Origin: Burkholderiales bacterium
GTDB lineage: Bacteria > Pseudomonadota > Gammaproteobacteria > Burkholderiales > SG8-39
Direction: 5' to 3'
DNA: 64,000 bases
Assembly (NCBI GenBank): GCA_014860445.1
Contig: JACZJT010000070.1
Coordinates: 62,001 to 126,000, forward strand
Under the pieces are notes generated by a model. That model saw only the letters and a program-made list of their open reading frames with translations, searched no databases and was not told the origin of the DNA. The translations under genes were made by a program, and so were the position numbers. Shown here piece after piece: positions 11,463-20,600 of the stretch. Position 1 is the stretch's first letter, and every line of letters starts with the position of its first letter.

Positions 11463-13033
11463 GAAACAGCCCCGGCCGCCGCGTCCGTCCAGCGCGCGAG
11501 TTCTGCCTCTGCCTTCGCGATGACTGCGTTCCAGGCACCGCGCTGCGGCTGCCGGAACAGCCGCGCGCTCGGATACCACGGGCTGTCGTCCCGGTCGACG
11601 AGCCAGCGCCAGTCCGCGGCGTAGGGCAGCAGTATCCAGACCGGCTTGCCCAGTGCGCCTGCGAGATGCGCGACTGCGGTGTCGACGCTGATAACCAGGT
11701 CGAGCGCGCCGACCAGCGCTGCGGTCGCCTTGAAATCCGCCAACTCGTCCGTGTAGTCGAGCACGTTCGCACCCGCGTCGCGAAGCTGGATGCCCTCGGC
11801 CGCAGCATCTCCCTTTTGCAGGCTCACGAATACGCATCCCGGTACGGCGGCGAGCCTGGCCATCAGCGCTACCGGACAGGCTTTGGTCCGCGCTCGGCCG
11901 AATTTCGGATTGCCCGACCATGCAAGCCCTATGCGCCTGCCCTGGTAGGGCGCCAGTCTCGCCTGCCACGCTTGCGTCCCTGCCGCATCCGGCGGCAGGT
12001 AGGGTGCGCTGCCCGGGATGGTTTCCGGCATCGTGCCAAACGCGAGCGGCAGGCTCATCAGCGGGATGTGCAGGTCGAATGCAGGGACCGGATCCACCTC
12101 GGGCGCAAACGCCTGCACGACGCCCTCTACGCCTTCGAACAGTGCGCGCAGCTGCGGCGCGCAGGCGACGATTACCCTTGCGCCCAGCGCGGCGACGCGG
12201 GGCGCATAGCGGATGAACTGCAGCGCGTCGCCGTATCCCTGCTCGGCATGCAGGAGCACAGTTTTTCCCTCTATGTCCGGCTCGCCGGTCCATTGCGGCC
12301 GGTCGCTCAGGCGCGCATCCATGCCCAGCGCCGGATTGCGCCAGCGCCATTCGTATTTCGCCCAGCCGCGCCGGTAGTCGCCCAGCGCCAGGCGTGTGAG
12401 CGCCTCGTTCCAGTGCGCTTGGGCGTCGTCGGGGTCGAGCGCGAGCGCGCGCCCGTAGCTCTGCAGCGCCTCTGCATGGCGCTTTAGAGCCTGCAGCACA
12501 TTGCCGCGGTTGACAAGATTGACGATGTCATCCGGCCGCAAGGCGAGCGCCCGCTCATAGCACGCGAGCGCCTCCTCCGGTCGGTCGAGGTCGGCCAGCA
12601 AAGCGGCGCGGTTGCCCAGCGCCTCGGTATAGTCGGTCTGCAGGGTAAGCGCATGGGCGAAGGCCGCCAGCGCATCTTCGTTCCGGCCCAGCGCCTGCAA
12701 CGCGAGGCCGCGGTTGTTGAGCGCCGCGGGATAGTCAGGACGGCAGGCCAGCGCCTGTTCGAAGCTTGCCAGCGCCTCGGTCGTGCGCCCCAGTTCGCGC
12801 AGCACCACGCCCCGGTTGTTCAGCGCCTGCTCGTCCCGCGGCGCGAGCCGCAGCGCGGTGTCGTAGCTCGCCAGGGCTTCCGAGTGGTGACCCAGGCGTC
12901 GCAGCGCGTTGCCGCGGTTGAAATGCGCGTCGGCGGAATGCGGCCAGCGCGCCACTTCGGCGTCTCTAGCCGCAAGTTCGGACGGCGGCGCGCCGTTAGC
13001 AGCAGCGCCGCCGACGCCGGCCTGCTTATTCAC
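11459..13033 (-). CDS. TPR-repeat protein with GT9-like glycosyltransferase domain
   Basis: The 524-residue product has about five 34-residue tetratricopeptide repeats in its first 205 residues (pattern ALNNRGVVLRELGR..EAL) and then a GT-B-fold half resembling heptosyltransferase/ADP-heptose family 9. It includes LHAEQGYGDALQFIRY, GLAWSGNPK and SVDTAVAHLAGALGKP (about 448-465). Proteins of this build are widespread beside large repetitive exoproteins and are thought to glycosylate proteins, by analogy with TPR-containing O-GlcNAc-type enzymes; the donor sugar is unknown. It overlaps the kinase stop by 8 nt upstream and the oxygenase start by 4 nt downstream. Confidence 0.85.
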   Translation of the reverse strand: MNKQAGVGGAAANGAPPSELAARDAEVARWPHSADAHFNRGNALRRLGHHSEALASYDTALRLAPRDEQALNNRGVVLRELGRTTEALASFEQALACRPDYPAALNNRGLALQALGRNEDALAAFAHALTLQTDYTEALGNRAALLADLDRPEEALACYERALALRPDDIVNLVNRGNVLQALKRHAEALQSYGRALALDPDDAQAHWNEALTRLALGDYRRGWAKYEWRWRNPALGMDARLSDRPQWTGEPDIEGKTVLLHAEQGYGDALQFIRYAPRVAALGARVIVACAPQLRALFEGVEGVVQAFAPEVDPVPAFDLHIPLMSLPLAFGTMPETIPGSAPYLPPDAAGTQAWQARLAPYQGRRIGLAWSGNPKFGRARTKACPVALMARLAAVPGCVFVSLQKGDAAAEGIQLRDAGANVLDYTDELADFKATAALVGALDLVISVDTAVAHLAGALGKPVWILLPYAADWRWLVDRDDSPWYPSARLFRQPQRGAWNAVIAKAEAELARWTDAAAGAVS

Positions 13034-13664
13034 GAGCCGCCTGCGCTGTTGCCTGCGCCTGCGCGCGTCGCAAAATCTCGTCGCGCGCGCGCGCTACCAA
13101 AGCGTCGGGGCCATCCTCGCCGTCGAGCACGATATCCGCAACTGCGCCCACGCGCGCCTTCTGCATCAGGACCAGCTGCCTGACGACCGTGAGATAGTTC
13201 GCGAGATAGCCCTCCGTCCATGCGAGTTGCGCGGCGTCGGCTCTGCCGCCGTGCAGTGCAACCCGGGTGGATTGAAGCAGCGTCCGCGCCAGCGCGATGT
13301 CGGGCGGCGTATCCAGCCAGACCAGCAGGTCGATGTGCCGGCCGGTCGGGTGGTGCACGCGGCCGAATTGCGTTTCGAACAGAATCCATGCGGCCGGCGG
13401 AATCGCCTCACGGGTCATCGGATCCGTCACCGCACTACCCCGGCGGAGCGCATCAAGATGGTCGGCGAGCAGCGGAATGGGCAGTTCGTCGTAATCCGCA
13501 CCGCGCTCCATCCAGCGCGCAATCGCCTCTATCGGTAGTGCCGTCGCGTGCTCGTAGTGATCCATGTGCACGACCGCTGCGTCCCCGAGCGCAGCGGCCA
13601 GGCCGCGCGCGAGCGTGCTTTTGCCGCTGCCCGGCGCACCTGAAATCGCCACGATGCGGCTCAT
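13026..13664 (-). CDS. P-loop kinase, uridine kinase/phosphoribulokinase-like
   Basis: The 212-residue protein starts MSRIVAISGAPGSGKST, with Walker A GAPGSGKS at residues 9-16, followed by VVHMDHYEH, which resembles the Asp-containing substrate strand of uridine kinase-like NTPases, and VWLDTPPDIALART, a typical nucleoside-kinase segment. The phosphate acceptor is unknown. The frame is open upstream to 13892 but that part overlaps the previous gene; ATG 13664, 2 nt after the upstream stop, starts exactly at the domain. It overlaps the TPR gene by 8 nt. Its place in a cassette with glycosyl- and methyltransferases makes a sugar or small-molecule kinase possible. Confidence 0.8.
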   Translation of the reverse strand: MSRIVAISGAPGSGKSTLARGLAAALGDAAVVHMDHYEHATALPIEAIARWMERGADYDELPIPLLADHLDALRRGSAVTDPMTREAIPPAAWILFETQFGRVHHPTGRHIDLLVWLDTPPDIALARTLLQSTRVALHGGRADAAQLAWTEGYLANYLTVVRQLVLMQKARVGAVADIVLDGEDGPDALVARARDEILRRAQAQATAQAARE

Positions 13665-13666
13665 GA

Positions 13667-14527
13667 TCAGAATACCCCGTAATACCCGCTTTTGAGAAAG
13701 GCGAGCCTGCCCGCTTCCATGCGGTAATCGATGCCTGCGTCGAAACGCAGATGGTCCAGATTGCCGCGGTTTTCGCGCACGAAAGACACGATGGCAGCCG
13801 GGTAGCGCAGTAATTCGAGGAAGAACAGCAGCTGGTCCACCGTGATGCCGGAAAAGTATACGCAGTCGTGCGTGCGCTTGTTCGCCACGCAAATGGTCTG
13901 GCAGTCGCGCAGCTCCGGAAGCAGCACTTCGTCCATGGTTATGCGCGTGGGATCGATGTAGGCCGATGACAGTATCTTGTCCCAGGCCTCGCCCTGCTGC
14001 GTCTCGGCGTCGAAGAAAAAATAGAAATTTTCGAGCTTCGGGCTGGCGTTGCTCAGGGCGTAGGCAATGCCGGAGGATACCGTGCTACCCGGATTGCCGA
14101 CGTACATGTGCACCACGTCCATGGCGCGCGCGCCGCGCGCGAGCTCCGTGTCGACGTCGAGCGAAAACATGAAGTACGGCAGGTTCTCGTTGGCACGCAG
14201 CTCGCAACTTACGTACGGGGCGAGCGCGGCCAGTACGCGCGTGATCGAAACTTCGCGCGCGCGCCGCGCATAGTCGTAGAAGTAATATTCCCAGGCGAGC
14301 CGGCCTTCGGCGAGCTTGATGCCGAAAACGGTGCGGAACATGCCTATGCCCGCGCGCAGCGCATCGACCATGTCGTAGGCGCGCGCATCGATTTCGGCGA
14401 GTTCGAAGGACTGGTACAGCAGGTTCACGGCCCGGAATTTGTCTTCGGCGGGCGCGCAGGGCGCGTAATCCCAGAGGCAGTAGTTGCGCGAAGGGTCGTC
14501 CCGGGTCGCGTATTCCAGTCGCGCCAT
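13667..14527 (-). CDS. Uncharacterised protein with C-terminal YYGV motif
   Basis: The 286-residue protein is not recognised. It is soluble-looking, rich in aromatic residues (WEYYFYDYARR, FYFFFDAE) and lacks a signal peptide. Its C-terminus, LDHLRFDAGIDYR followed by FLKSGYYGVF, resembles the end of the upstream neighbour (LGHVAGGIHRNR then VYYGV), so the two are probably distant paralogues. The overall feel of alternating aromatic beta strands and helices could suit an enzyme such as an ABBA-type transferase, but that is only an impression. Start ATG 14527 (MARLEYATRD) is chosen because the long frame above it is the shadow of the upstream gene; the gap to that gene is 14 nt. Confidence 0.75.
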   Translation of the reverse strand: MARLEYATRDDPSRNYCLWDYAPCAPAEDKFRAVNLLYQSFELAEIDARAYDMVDALRAGIGMFRTVFGIKLAEGRLAWEYYFYDYARRAREVSITRVLAALAPYVSCELRANENLPYFMFSLDVDTELARGARAMDVVHMYVGNPGSTVSSGIAYALSNASPKLENFYFFFDAETQQGEAWDKILSSAYIDPTRITMDEVLLPELRDCQTICVANKRTHDCVYFSGITVDQLLFFLELLRYPAAIVSFVRENRGNLDHLRFDAGIDYRMEAGRLAFLKSGYYGVF

Positions 14528-14541
14528 GGCCGGCCTTTGAT

Positions 14542-15636
14542 TCACCCGAAGCGCTGACTGAACAGCGGGAACCCGGTCACGCCGTAATAGACGTTGAAGA
14601 ATTCCCGTCGGTTCCGGTGGATGCCGCCCGCGACATGGCCCAGCGGCCGGGTTTTGATCTGATCGTAGAGCGCCTGGAAGCGGCCCGGTCGCACCTCGCA
14701 GCGCTCGCGCATGGCGTCGAGCAGGGGCTGCGCGTCGCTGACCTGGAGCTTGGCGTCGTACACATTGAGGTCGAACGAGCGGCGTCCGTTTTCCTCTTCG
14801 ACCTGCAGAAACTGAAAATGCGCGTCCGGGGCGCGGGCCGCGGCAAGTTCCAGCATGCCGCGCACGATCGCAAGTGACGGACTCGCATCCCCGTACAGCA
14901 CTTCCAGCCGCTCGGCGATTTCGGCAGTGCCGAGCAGCGGGTGCCAATTGTATTCGGTGACGACGGAAGTTCCGCCGGCTGCGCCATCGACGTCCCATTT
15001 GAAAGCGCGATGCAGGAGCAGCGCTTCCGCGCGCTCGCACGCTTTAAGCGCCGCCTCCGGCGCGATCGCGCGCTCGAAATACAGCTTCGCGACGGCGCCG
15101 CCTTCGCCGCCCTCGAAACCGAAGTGCACGCACGCCGCGTGGCCGTAGTCTTTCTCCGCCATGCGCCTGAGATCCTGCGGCATGTGTAGGGCGTCGCAGA
15201 TCGTGAGCACGCGCTCGAGTGCGTTCGCCGGGATGTCGCCGGCGTTGAGCGAGAGCAGAAAGCGGTTGGCGAGCAACTCGCCTTCGGTCAGCCGGAACGA
15301 ACGCTCGTGCTGGCAGGGGATGCCGAGTTCCCCGACGAGCCGGAGCAGCAAGGCGCCGTGCGCGCCTGCCGCATCCGGCGGCGCGTTCCGGGGTACCTCG
15401 CCCCTTTGGTCGCGCTCCCCGGAGAGCGCCTCGGCAGGGTAAGGCCGCAGCGCGTCGGCCAGAACCAGCACCAGCCGCTTCGCGGTCGCCAGCGGCATGA
15501 CGATGCGCTCGGTGAGCGCAATCGCACCCGGGCTACCTTCCGGCCCCTCGGGCCCGGTGCGGTGGCGGCCGAACTCAATAGCGATCCCGTCGCTGTCGAA
15601 CCGGCCCCGGAAGGCGTCTGTCTGCACGTCCCTCAT
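14542..15636 (-). CDS. Uncharacterised protein with DUF3467-like N-terminus
   Basis: The 364-residue protein begins with about 65 residues that resemble DUF3467: an IEFGRHR strand, then RIVMPLATAKRLVLVLADAL, matching the pattern of the separate DUF3467 protein at the right end of this window (NFGINE, then RIILSPYAAKRLQELL). The remaining 300 residues are unrecognised; they end with LGHVAGGIHRNR and VYYGV, shared in outline with the next gene's product. No signal peptide or membrane segment. It starts directly after the radical SAM stop (0-nt gap, TAG then ATG). Function unknown; the DUF3467 similarity and operon position suggest a role in handling or modifying the giant protein. Confidence 0.78.
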   Translation of the reverse strand: MRDVQTDAFRGRFDSDGIAIEFGRHRTGPEGPEGSPGAIALTERIVMPLATAKRLVLVLADALRPYPAEALSGERDQRGEVPRNAPPDAAGAHGALLLRLVGELGIPCQHERSFRLTEGELLANRFLLSLNAGDIPANALERVLTICDALHMPQDLRRMAEKDYGHAACVHFGFEGGEGGAVAKLYFERAIAPEAALKACERAEALLLHRAFKWDVDGAAGGTSVVTEYNWHPLLGTAEIAERLEVLYGDASPSLAIVRGMLELAAARAPDAHFQFLQVEEENGRRSFDLNVYDAKLQVSDAQPLLDAMRERCEVRPGRFQALYDQIKTRPLGHVAGGIHRNRREFFNVYYGVTGFPLFSQRFG

Positions 15637-16590
15637 CTATTCGGCCGCAAAAGGGACCAGCACGTCGGCGTGCCAGCCGAATTTGCGCACATAAGCGGTG
15701 TTCAGCCCGAGGCAGCGGCTCGCGCTGCAATAGCTGCGGTGCACGCACTGGTGAAAGCCGTTGCGCATGAATTCGGGCCAGAATTCAGGATCGATGACGA
15801 GCTTCGGCTGTTCGTTCTGCAGCGCGTCCCGGTCCTCGCCCAGCAGGCATTCCGGAAAATTCTTGACTTCGACCGTGCGCCCGAGCGCGCGCGCGCGGAC
15901 GATCGCCTCGCGCAGGTAAGGCAGAACGTCCAGGTGCGAGGCGATCAGGCCTTTTGCGTCGGTCTCGTTCATAGGCCAGAAATTCCAGAAATCCATCTGC
16001 GCGAGCCGCTGCAGGTGACCGAGCCGGGAGACCACCTCAGGAAGCTGGCGGTAACTGCGCTCGGTGACGACCGTGTTGGTCAGCGTGCTCACACCGTCGA
16101 AACCGTCGAGGTTCTCCAGGCCGCGCAGCGTCCGCTCGAACGCGCCCGGGACCGCGGTAATGGCATCGTGGGTCGCCGCGTCGGCCGCGGTTACGCTGAC
16201 GAAATATTCATCTATGCCCGCTTCCACCAATTCGCGGCAATAGTCCTCGCTTGCGAGCTTCATGCCGTGCGTCTGGATGCGCACGTGCTCGAAGCCGCTC
16301 GCGCGCGCCATGCGCGCAAGCTCCGGCAGGTCTTTGCGCAGGGTCACCTCCGAGCCGGTAAGGATAATTCCTTTCCACCGCATTTCGGCCGCATTTTGCG
16401 CGAGCACTTCGCGAAACCGATCCATCGATTCGGGCCGCAGCCAGTGCATGCTGTCCTCGATCATGCAGTGCTCGCACCTGAGGTTGCACTGGAAATGCAT
16501 GGTGAGTTCGACATAGTCCGCGGCGGCAAAGCGCGTCGGCGCCGGCTTTCTGCGGGAAAACTTCAGCGGTTTTGTGACGGATTCGAGCAT
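15637..16590 (-). CDS. Radical SAM protein with extra C-terminal cysteines
   Basis: The 317-residue protein has the canonical CxxxCxxC [4Fe-4S]/SAM motif as CNLRCEHC (Cys35, 39, 42) and a typical TIM-barrel pattern (ILTGSEVTLRKDLPEL, HVRIQTHGMKL). Four more cysteines, Cys248, Cys282, Cys288 and Cys293 in QCVHRSYCSASRCLGL, lie near the C-terminus and could bind an auxiliary cluster, as in SPASM/twitch enzymes that modify peptides and proteins. The reaction is unknown. It starts 16 nt after the methyltransferase stop and ends directly at the start of the DUF3467-like gene. Peptide or protein modification of the giant product is the leading hypothesis. Confidence 0.88.
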   Translation of the reverse strand: MLESVTKPLKFSRRKPAPTRFAAADYVELTMHFQCNLRCEHCMIEDSMHWLRPESMDRFREVLAQNAAEMRWKGIILTGSEVTLRKDLPELARMARASGFEHVRIQTHGMKLASEDYCRELVEAGIDEYFVSVTAADAATHDAITAVPGAFERTLRGLENLDGFDGVSTLTNTVVTERSYRQLPEVVSRLGHLQRLAQMDFWNFWPMNETDAKGLIASHLDVLPYLREAIVRARALGRTVEVKNFPECLLGEDRDALQNEQPKLVIDPEFWPEFMRNGFHQCVHRSYCSASRCLGLNTAYVRKFGWHADVLVPFAAE

Positions 16591-16606
16591 CGCCGCAGTG
16601 TACCAG

Positions 16607-17665
16607 CTATGCCGGTTTAGTCGCCGTCACCAGAAAGAATGGCGTGTCGAGCTCGACCTCGCGCCGGCGGATATTCTCGAAACCGAGCGCCTGCAAATGC
16701 TTCGCGTACACGGAAGCGCGCCGGTAGGAGCGGAAGAAAAGCAGGATCGGAAGCATAGAAAACGGCGGCGTCGTCCCGCTCAGCGATATCGGTCCGCGCT
16801 CGAAAATGAGCGCCGAGCCGCCGGGGGGCAGCGCCGCGGCCGCTTTCGATACGAAGCCGAGCGCCTCCTCCTCCGGCCAGTCGTGCAGCATGGATTTGAA
16901 CGCAATCAGGTCATAGCCCTCCGGCAGTGGATCGCTTCTCATGTCCGCCTTGTAGAAGGCGATGCGCTCGCGCTCGGGCCGGGCGAGTATTTGCTCCATC
17001 CCGATGTCGCACACGAGCGGGAGGTCGAGCACCGTCGCGCGCAGTTCGGGGTGGCGGCGGCAGGCCTGCAGCGCGAACTCCCCGCTGTTACCGCCGACGT
17101 CGAGCATGCGGCGGTGCGCGCCGAAGTCGTGCAGGCCCATGCAGGCTTGGGCCTCGTAGCGCGTGAGCGTCGAGGTGAGCTTCATCCAGGCGCGCGTGCG
17201 TTCGTAGTTCTCGAGCGTCGGTTCGAAGCAGCGCCGGTAGTCGAACAACTCGAACAGCCGCGAGCGGCCCGGAAAAACTCCCGGATCTTTCAGCAGCACC
17301 GTGAACCAGTCGGCAAAATCGTTCATGATGAAGCCGGCGAAATCGAGCTTGATCTCGAGCAGGTCGCGAAACTGCAGGGCGCGCGTGAAGCGTTCGCTCA
17401 GGACGATATCGGCGCGGCGTTTTTCGACGACGCCGTTCGCTTCGAGCAGGCCCAGCAGGAACGTCAGTCCTTGTTCATCCACGCCCAGTGCGTGGCCCAG
17501 CCAGGCAGCCGACGCGGTGCCGCGCTCTGCCACCGTATCGATCAGGCGCAGTTCGAATGCCGATTTCAGGGCGCGCGCGTCGACCAGAGTGCGCAGAAAC
17601 TGGTCGACGATTAGAAAATCGAACTCTCCGCCGGTGACTGCTGCGCCTTCCCCCTGCTTCGTCAC
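16607..17665 (-). CDS. SAM-dependent O-methyltransferase (PF00891 type)
   Basis: The 352-residue protein follows the two-domain plan of small-molecule O-methyltransferases: an N-terminal helical dimerisation/winged-helix part (about 15-100) and a C-terminal Rossmann domain with motif I RMLDVGGNSGEFAL (from 186), the VLDLP acidic strand end (about 212), and SMLHDWPEEEA, where His is the usual catalytic base. The acceptor is unknown. It starts with GTG at 17665, overlapping the TGA of the giant gene (GTGA), which indicates translational coupling to it. This gene is therefore the first of the enzyme cassette. Confidence 0.88.
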   Translation of the reverse strand: MTKQGEGAAVTGGEFDFLIVDQFLRTLVDARALKSAFELRLIDTVAERGTASAAWLGHALGVDEQGLTFLLGLLEANGVVEKRRADIVLSERFTRALQFRDLLEIKLDFAGFIMNDFADWFTVLLKDPGVFPGRSRLFELFDYRRCFEPTLENYERTRAWMKLTSTLTRYEAQACMGLHDFGAHRRMLDVGGNSGEFALQACRRHPELRATVLDLPLVCDIGMEQILARPERERIAFYKADMRSDPLPEGYDLIAFKSMLHDWPEEEALGFVSKAAAALPPGGSALIFERGPISLSGTTPPFSMLPILLFFRSYRRASVYAKHLQALGFENIRRREVELDTPFFLVTATKPA

Positions 17666-20600
17666 TTCGGTGCGCGGGATTTCACGGCCGCAGGTGCCGC
17701 CGCTTGCGACACCGGTGGCGCTATCTTGATGTCGACGCCCGAATCAGAATCGGATTTCTTCTGGCTGAGATAGTTTGCAAGATCGGTCTTCCAGCTGCTG
17801 GCCGAGGCCGCGGTACCGGTCGGCACCGCTATTTTGATGCCGGCGTTCGGATCGCGCTGAGATTCGGACTGGCCCAGGTAGCTGACGAAGTCCGACTTCC
17901 AGTCGCTGCTCGCTGAGGTCGTTGCGCCTTCCGGCTGCGCCAGCGCACCTTGCCAGTCGATCACGGGCGCTTCCACCGTGGCATCGCCCGCAGCAGCGTC
18001 GGTCGTGCCGGGCTCCGGCGCCGCCTGGCTTGTGGCCGAGGCCCCGTTGGTCTTGAGCGGATCCAGGCTCAGACGCGTGCCCGCTTGCAGTGTTTGACTC
18101 ATCACCCCGTAAGCCGCATCGCCGTCATTGACGCCGGCAAGGTCGGTCGCGCCTGACTCCGGCGCCGCCAGGCTGGTGGTCAAGGTCCCATTGGTCTTGA
18201 GCGGATCCAGGCTCAGACGCGTGCCCGCTTGCAGCGTTTGACTCATCACCCCGTAAGCGGCATCGCCGTCTTCGACGCCAAGCAGGTGGCCCATCTCGTG
18301 CATCATCACAGAGAGCAGGTCCATGTGGTCGTAGGCTGCGCTGTCCGGTTGCGCTTCGAGCAGGCCGCGGGCATGAGTTGCGAATTCCGCGCTGTCCTCC
18401 GGCGAAGCATCGAGGAACCAGCCCTGGCCGGCGCCGTCAATGTCGATGAGAATGCTGTTGCCCTCGGTGTAGCCGAGCACGCCGTCGGCGAGGTCAGCAA
18501 CCGAGATCAGCACGCCGCTGAGCGCCGCCAGCCGCGAGTCGCCGCTACCGAGGCGGTCGGTCCACTCCGCAATCGCGACGTTCGCGATTGCGTCGAGATC
18601 GGGTACCGTGAGCACCGCGCCCTCGGTGGTCGGTGCGGGACCGGCCGGAACCGTGCTCGCGAGCATCGGCTCGCCGCTTGTCGGGATGAAGGCCGGATCG
18701 TTGGTCTTGACCGTCACGTCGTCGAAGCTGGTCGTCTGCGCACCGGTCGCCAGCAGACCGAAGTTGCCGTCCACAGTGGCTGCATTGAACACGTAGCCGA
18801 GCAGCACCTGGCCGTCCAGCGTCAGGCTTACGGTCGAGCCCTTCAGCGTGACGCCAAGGGTATGATCGGTGCCTGCGCCGATTGCGCGCGCAGCGCTCGC
18901 GTCGAGCACCCAACCGCCTTTCGTCGTGTAGTGGCCGATCATCACCTGGTCGGTCGCGGCGTCGATGGCGGCAAACTTGAAGTTATCGGCGCCGTAGCGG
19001 TCGAACACCACCCCGGCGCGGTCCTGCGTATTCACCTTCGTGCTCAGTTCGAGCAGCGAGGCGACGTTGAGGTTGTTCACGCCCAGGTCGAGCAGGCTGA
19101 CGCCGGTGGCTCCATTAGGTGCCGCCACGTAGCGGCCGCCTTGGACCGTCCAGGCGCCGACTTCACCGGTGAACTGCAGTTCCGCAGCGCCCTGGAAGTC
19201 CTCGGTGGACTGCAGGGTGTAGTTCGGCGGCAGCACCTGCACCTGGACGTTGTCGAAGCTGCCGCGCGAGTTGTCCGAGCCAACGCCAACCATGCCCCAG
19301 TTGAGGCCGTAGGAATAACCGTCAATTACGCGCGGCGCGTAGGTATGGCTGAACACCGTCTTGTTGTCGATCAGCAATGTAGCGTTCAGGCCGTTCACAG
19401 CGAGCAGCATGTTGTAGTACTTGCCGGACTTCAGACCGCCCTTGACCGCGGACTGCTCATCGACCTGCCAGCCGTTCGCATCGCGATGGCCCATGACCAG
19501 CTTGCTGGTTGAAATGTCCAGTCCGGCGAACTTGAAGTCGTTCGTGCCCTGGTAATCGAAAATGATGTAGCTGTTCGCCTTCCAGCCGGCGGTCGGCTTG
19601 GTGACGTTGATTGATGTCTGCATCTCGAAATAGCCGGGCAGCGCATCCTCAATGTTGAACACCGCGACAGCATCGCCGCCCAGCGACTCAGCCGACACTT
19701 GCAGCGCGCCGCCCTGGACCGTGAAGTTGCCGCTATCTACGGCAAAACCCTGCGTGTTGCCGTTGGTGTTGAAGTTCGCCGAGCGCAGCACGTCGCGGCG
19801 TCCGCCCGGGATGTTGCCAGGCTGCGGATCATCGGGCGCGCCGGTCTGGTCCTGCCACGCCGGATCCTGCTGGCGCACCATGCCGAGTTCGCCTTCGGGC
19901 TCGCCGTTCCTCGCCGGGTCGGCACCGGTGTCCACCGCACGCGTGAAGTCCGCTCCGTCCGAGGCAGACAATGCGTACAGGAACTCGCCAATCTGCGGCT
20001 GCAGCGCGCGCGACACCGTGCCCATGCCGAAGGGCGCGAACGGCACGATGAAGCTGTTGAATTCACCCGCCCAGTCGATCAGCCGGTCGCCGCCGGTGTT
20101 GGCGATCAGGCGGTCGCGGCCCGCGCCGCCGTAGGCGCGGTCTTCGTAGGACGGATGGGTGTCGGGCGCATCGTTCAGGCCCCCCTGCCCTGTCTGGTCG
20201 TCGTCCGCGTTCAGCAGGTCGTCGCCCCAGCCGCCGTACAGGTTGTCGCGGCCGGTGCCGCCGACCAGCCAGTCGTTGCCGACGTCGCCGAAGATCTTGT
20301 CGTCGCCGTCGCTGTACACCGTGCCCCAGGTCGCGTTGGGCATATCCACGCCTTCCGTCTCGTCGAAATTGAGCAGGAAGTTGGCGATCAGGGTGCGCGG
20401 GTTGTATTCGTCATACTTTTCAAACTCGCCCGTAATCTCGTTGTAGGCGAGGACATCGCCGGTATTGACCGGATGGGCATAGAACTCCGGCAGGGCTTCG
20501 GCGCCAGACATCGCATCGTCGCCCGAGCCGCCGTGCAGGAAGTCGCTGCCCAGGCCGCCGTAGATGATGTCGTCGGACTGCGTCGCATCGAACAGCGGGT

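Noticed and set aside
11663-12350. Upstream extension of the oxygenase frame to 12350
   Set aside because: It overlaps the TPR/glycosyltransferase gene and reads as an Arg/Ala-rich shadow; ATG 11462 with ATGA overlap is the better start.
15307-17614. Long plus-strand frames (up to 437 codons) opposite the cassette
   Set aside because: They are antisense to the radical SAM, DUF3467-like and methyltransferase genes, which have clear family motifs; Arg/Gln/His-rich products are typical shadows.
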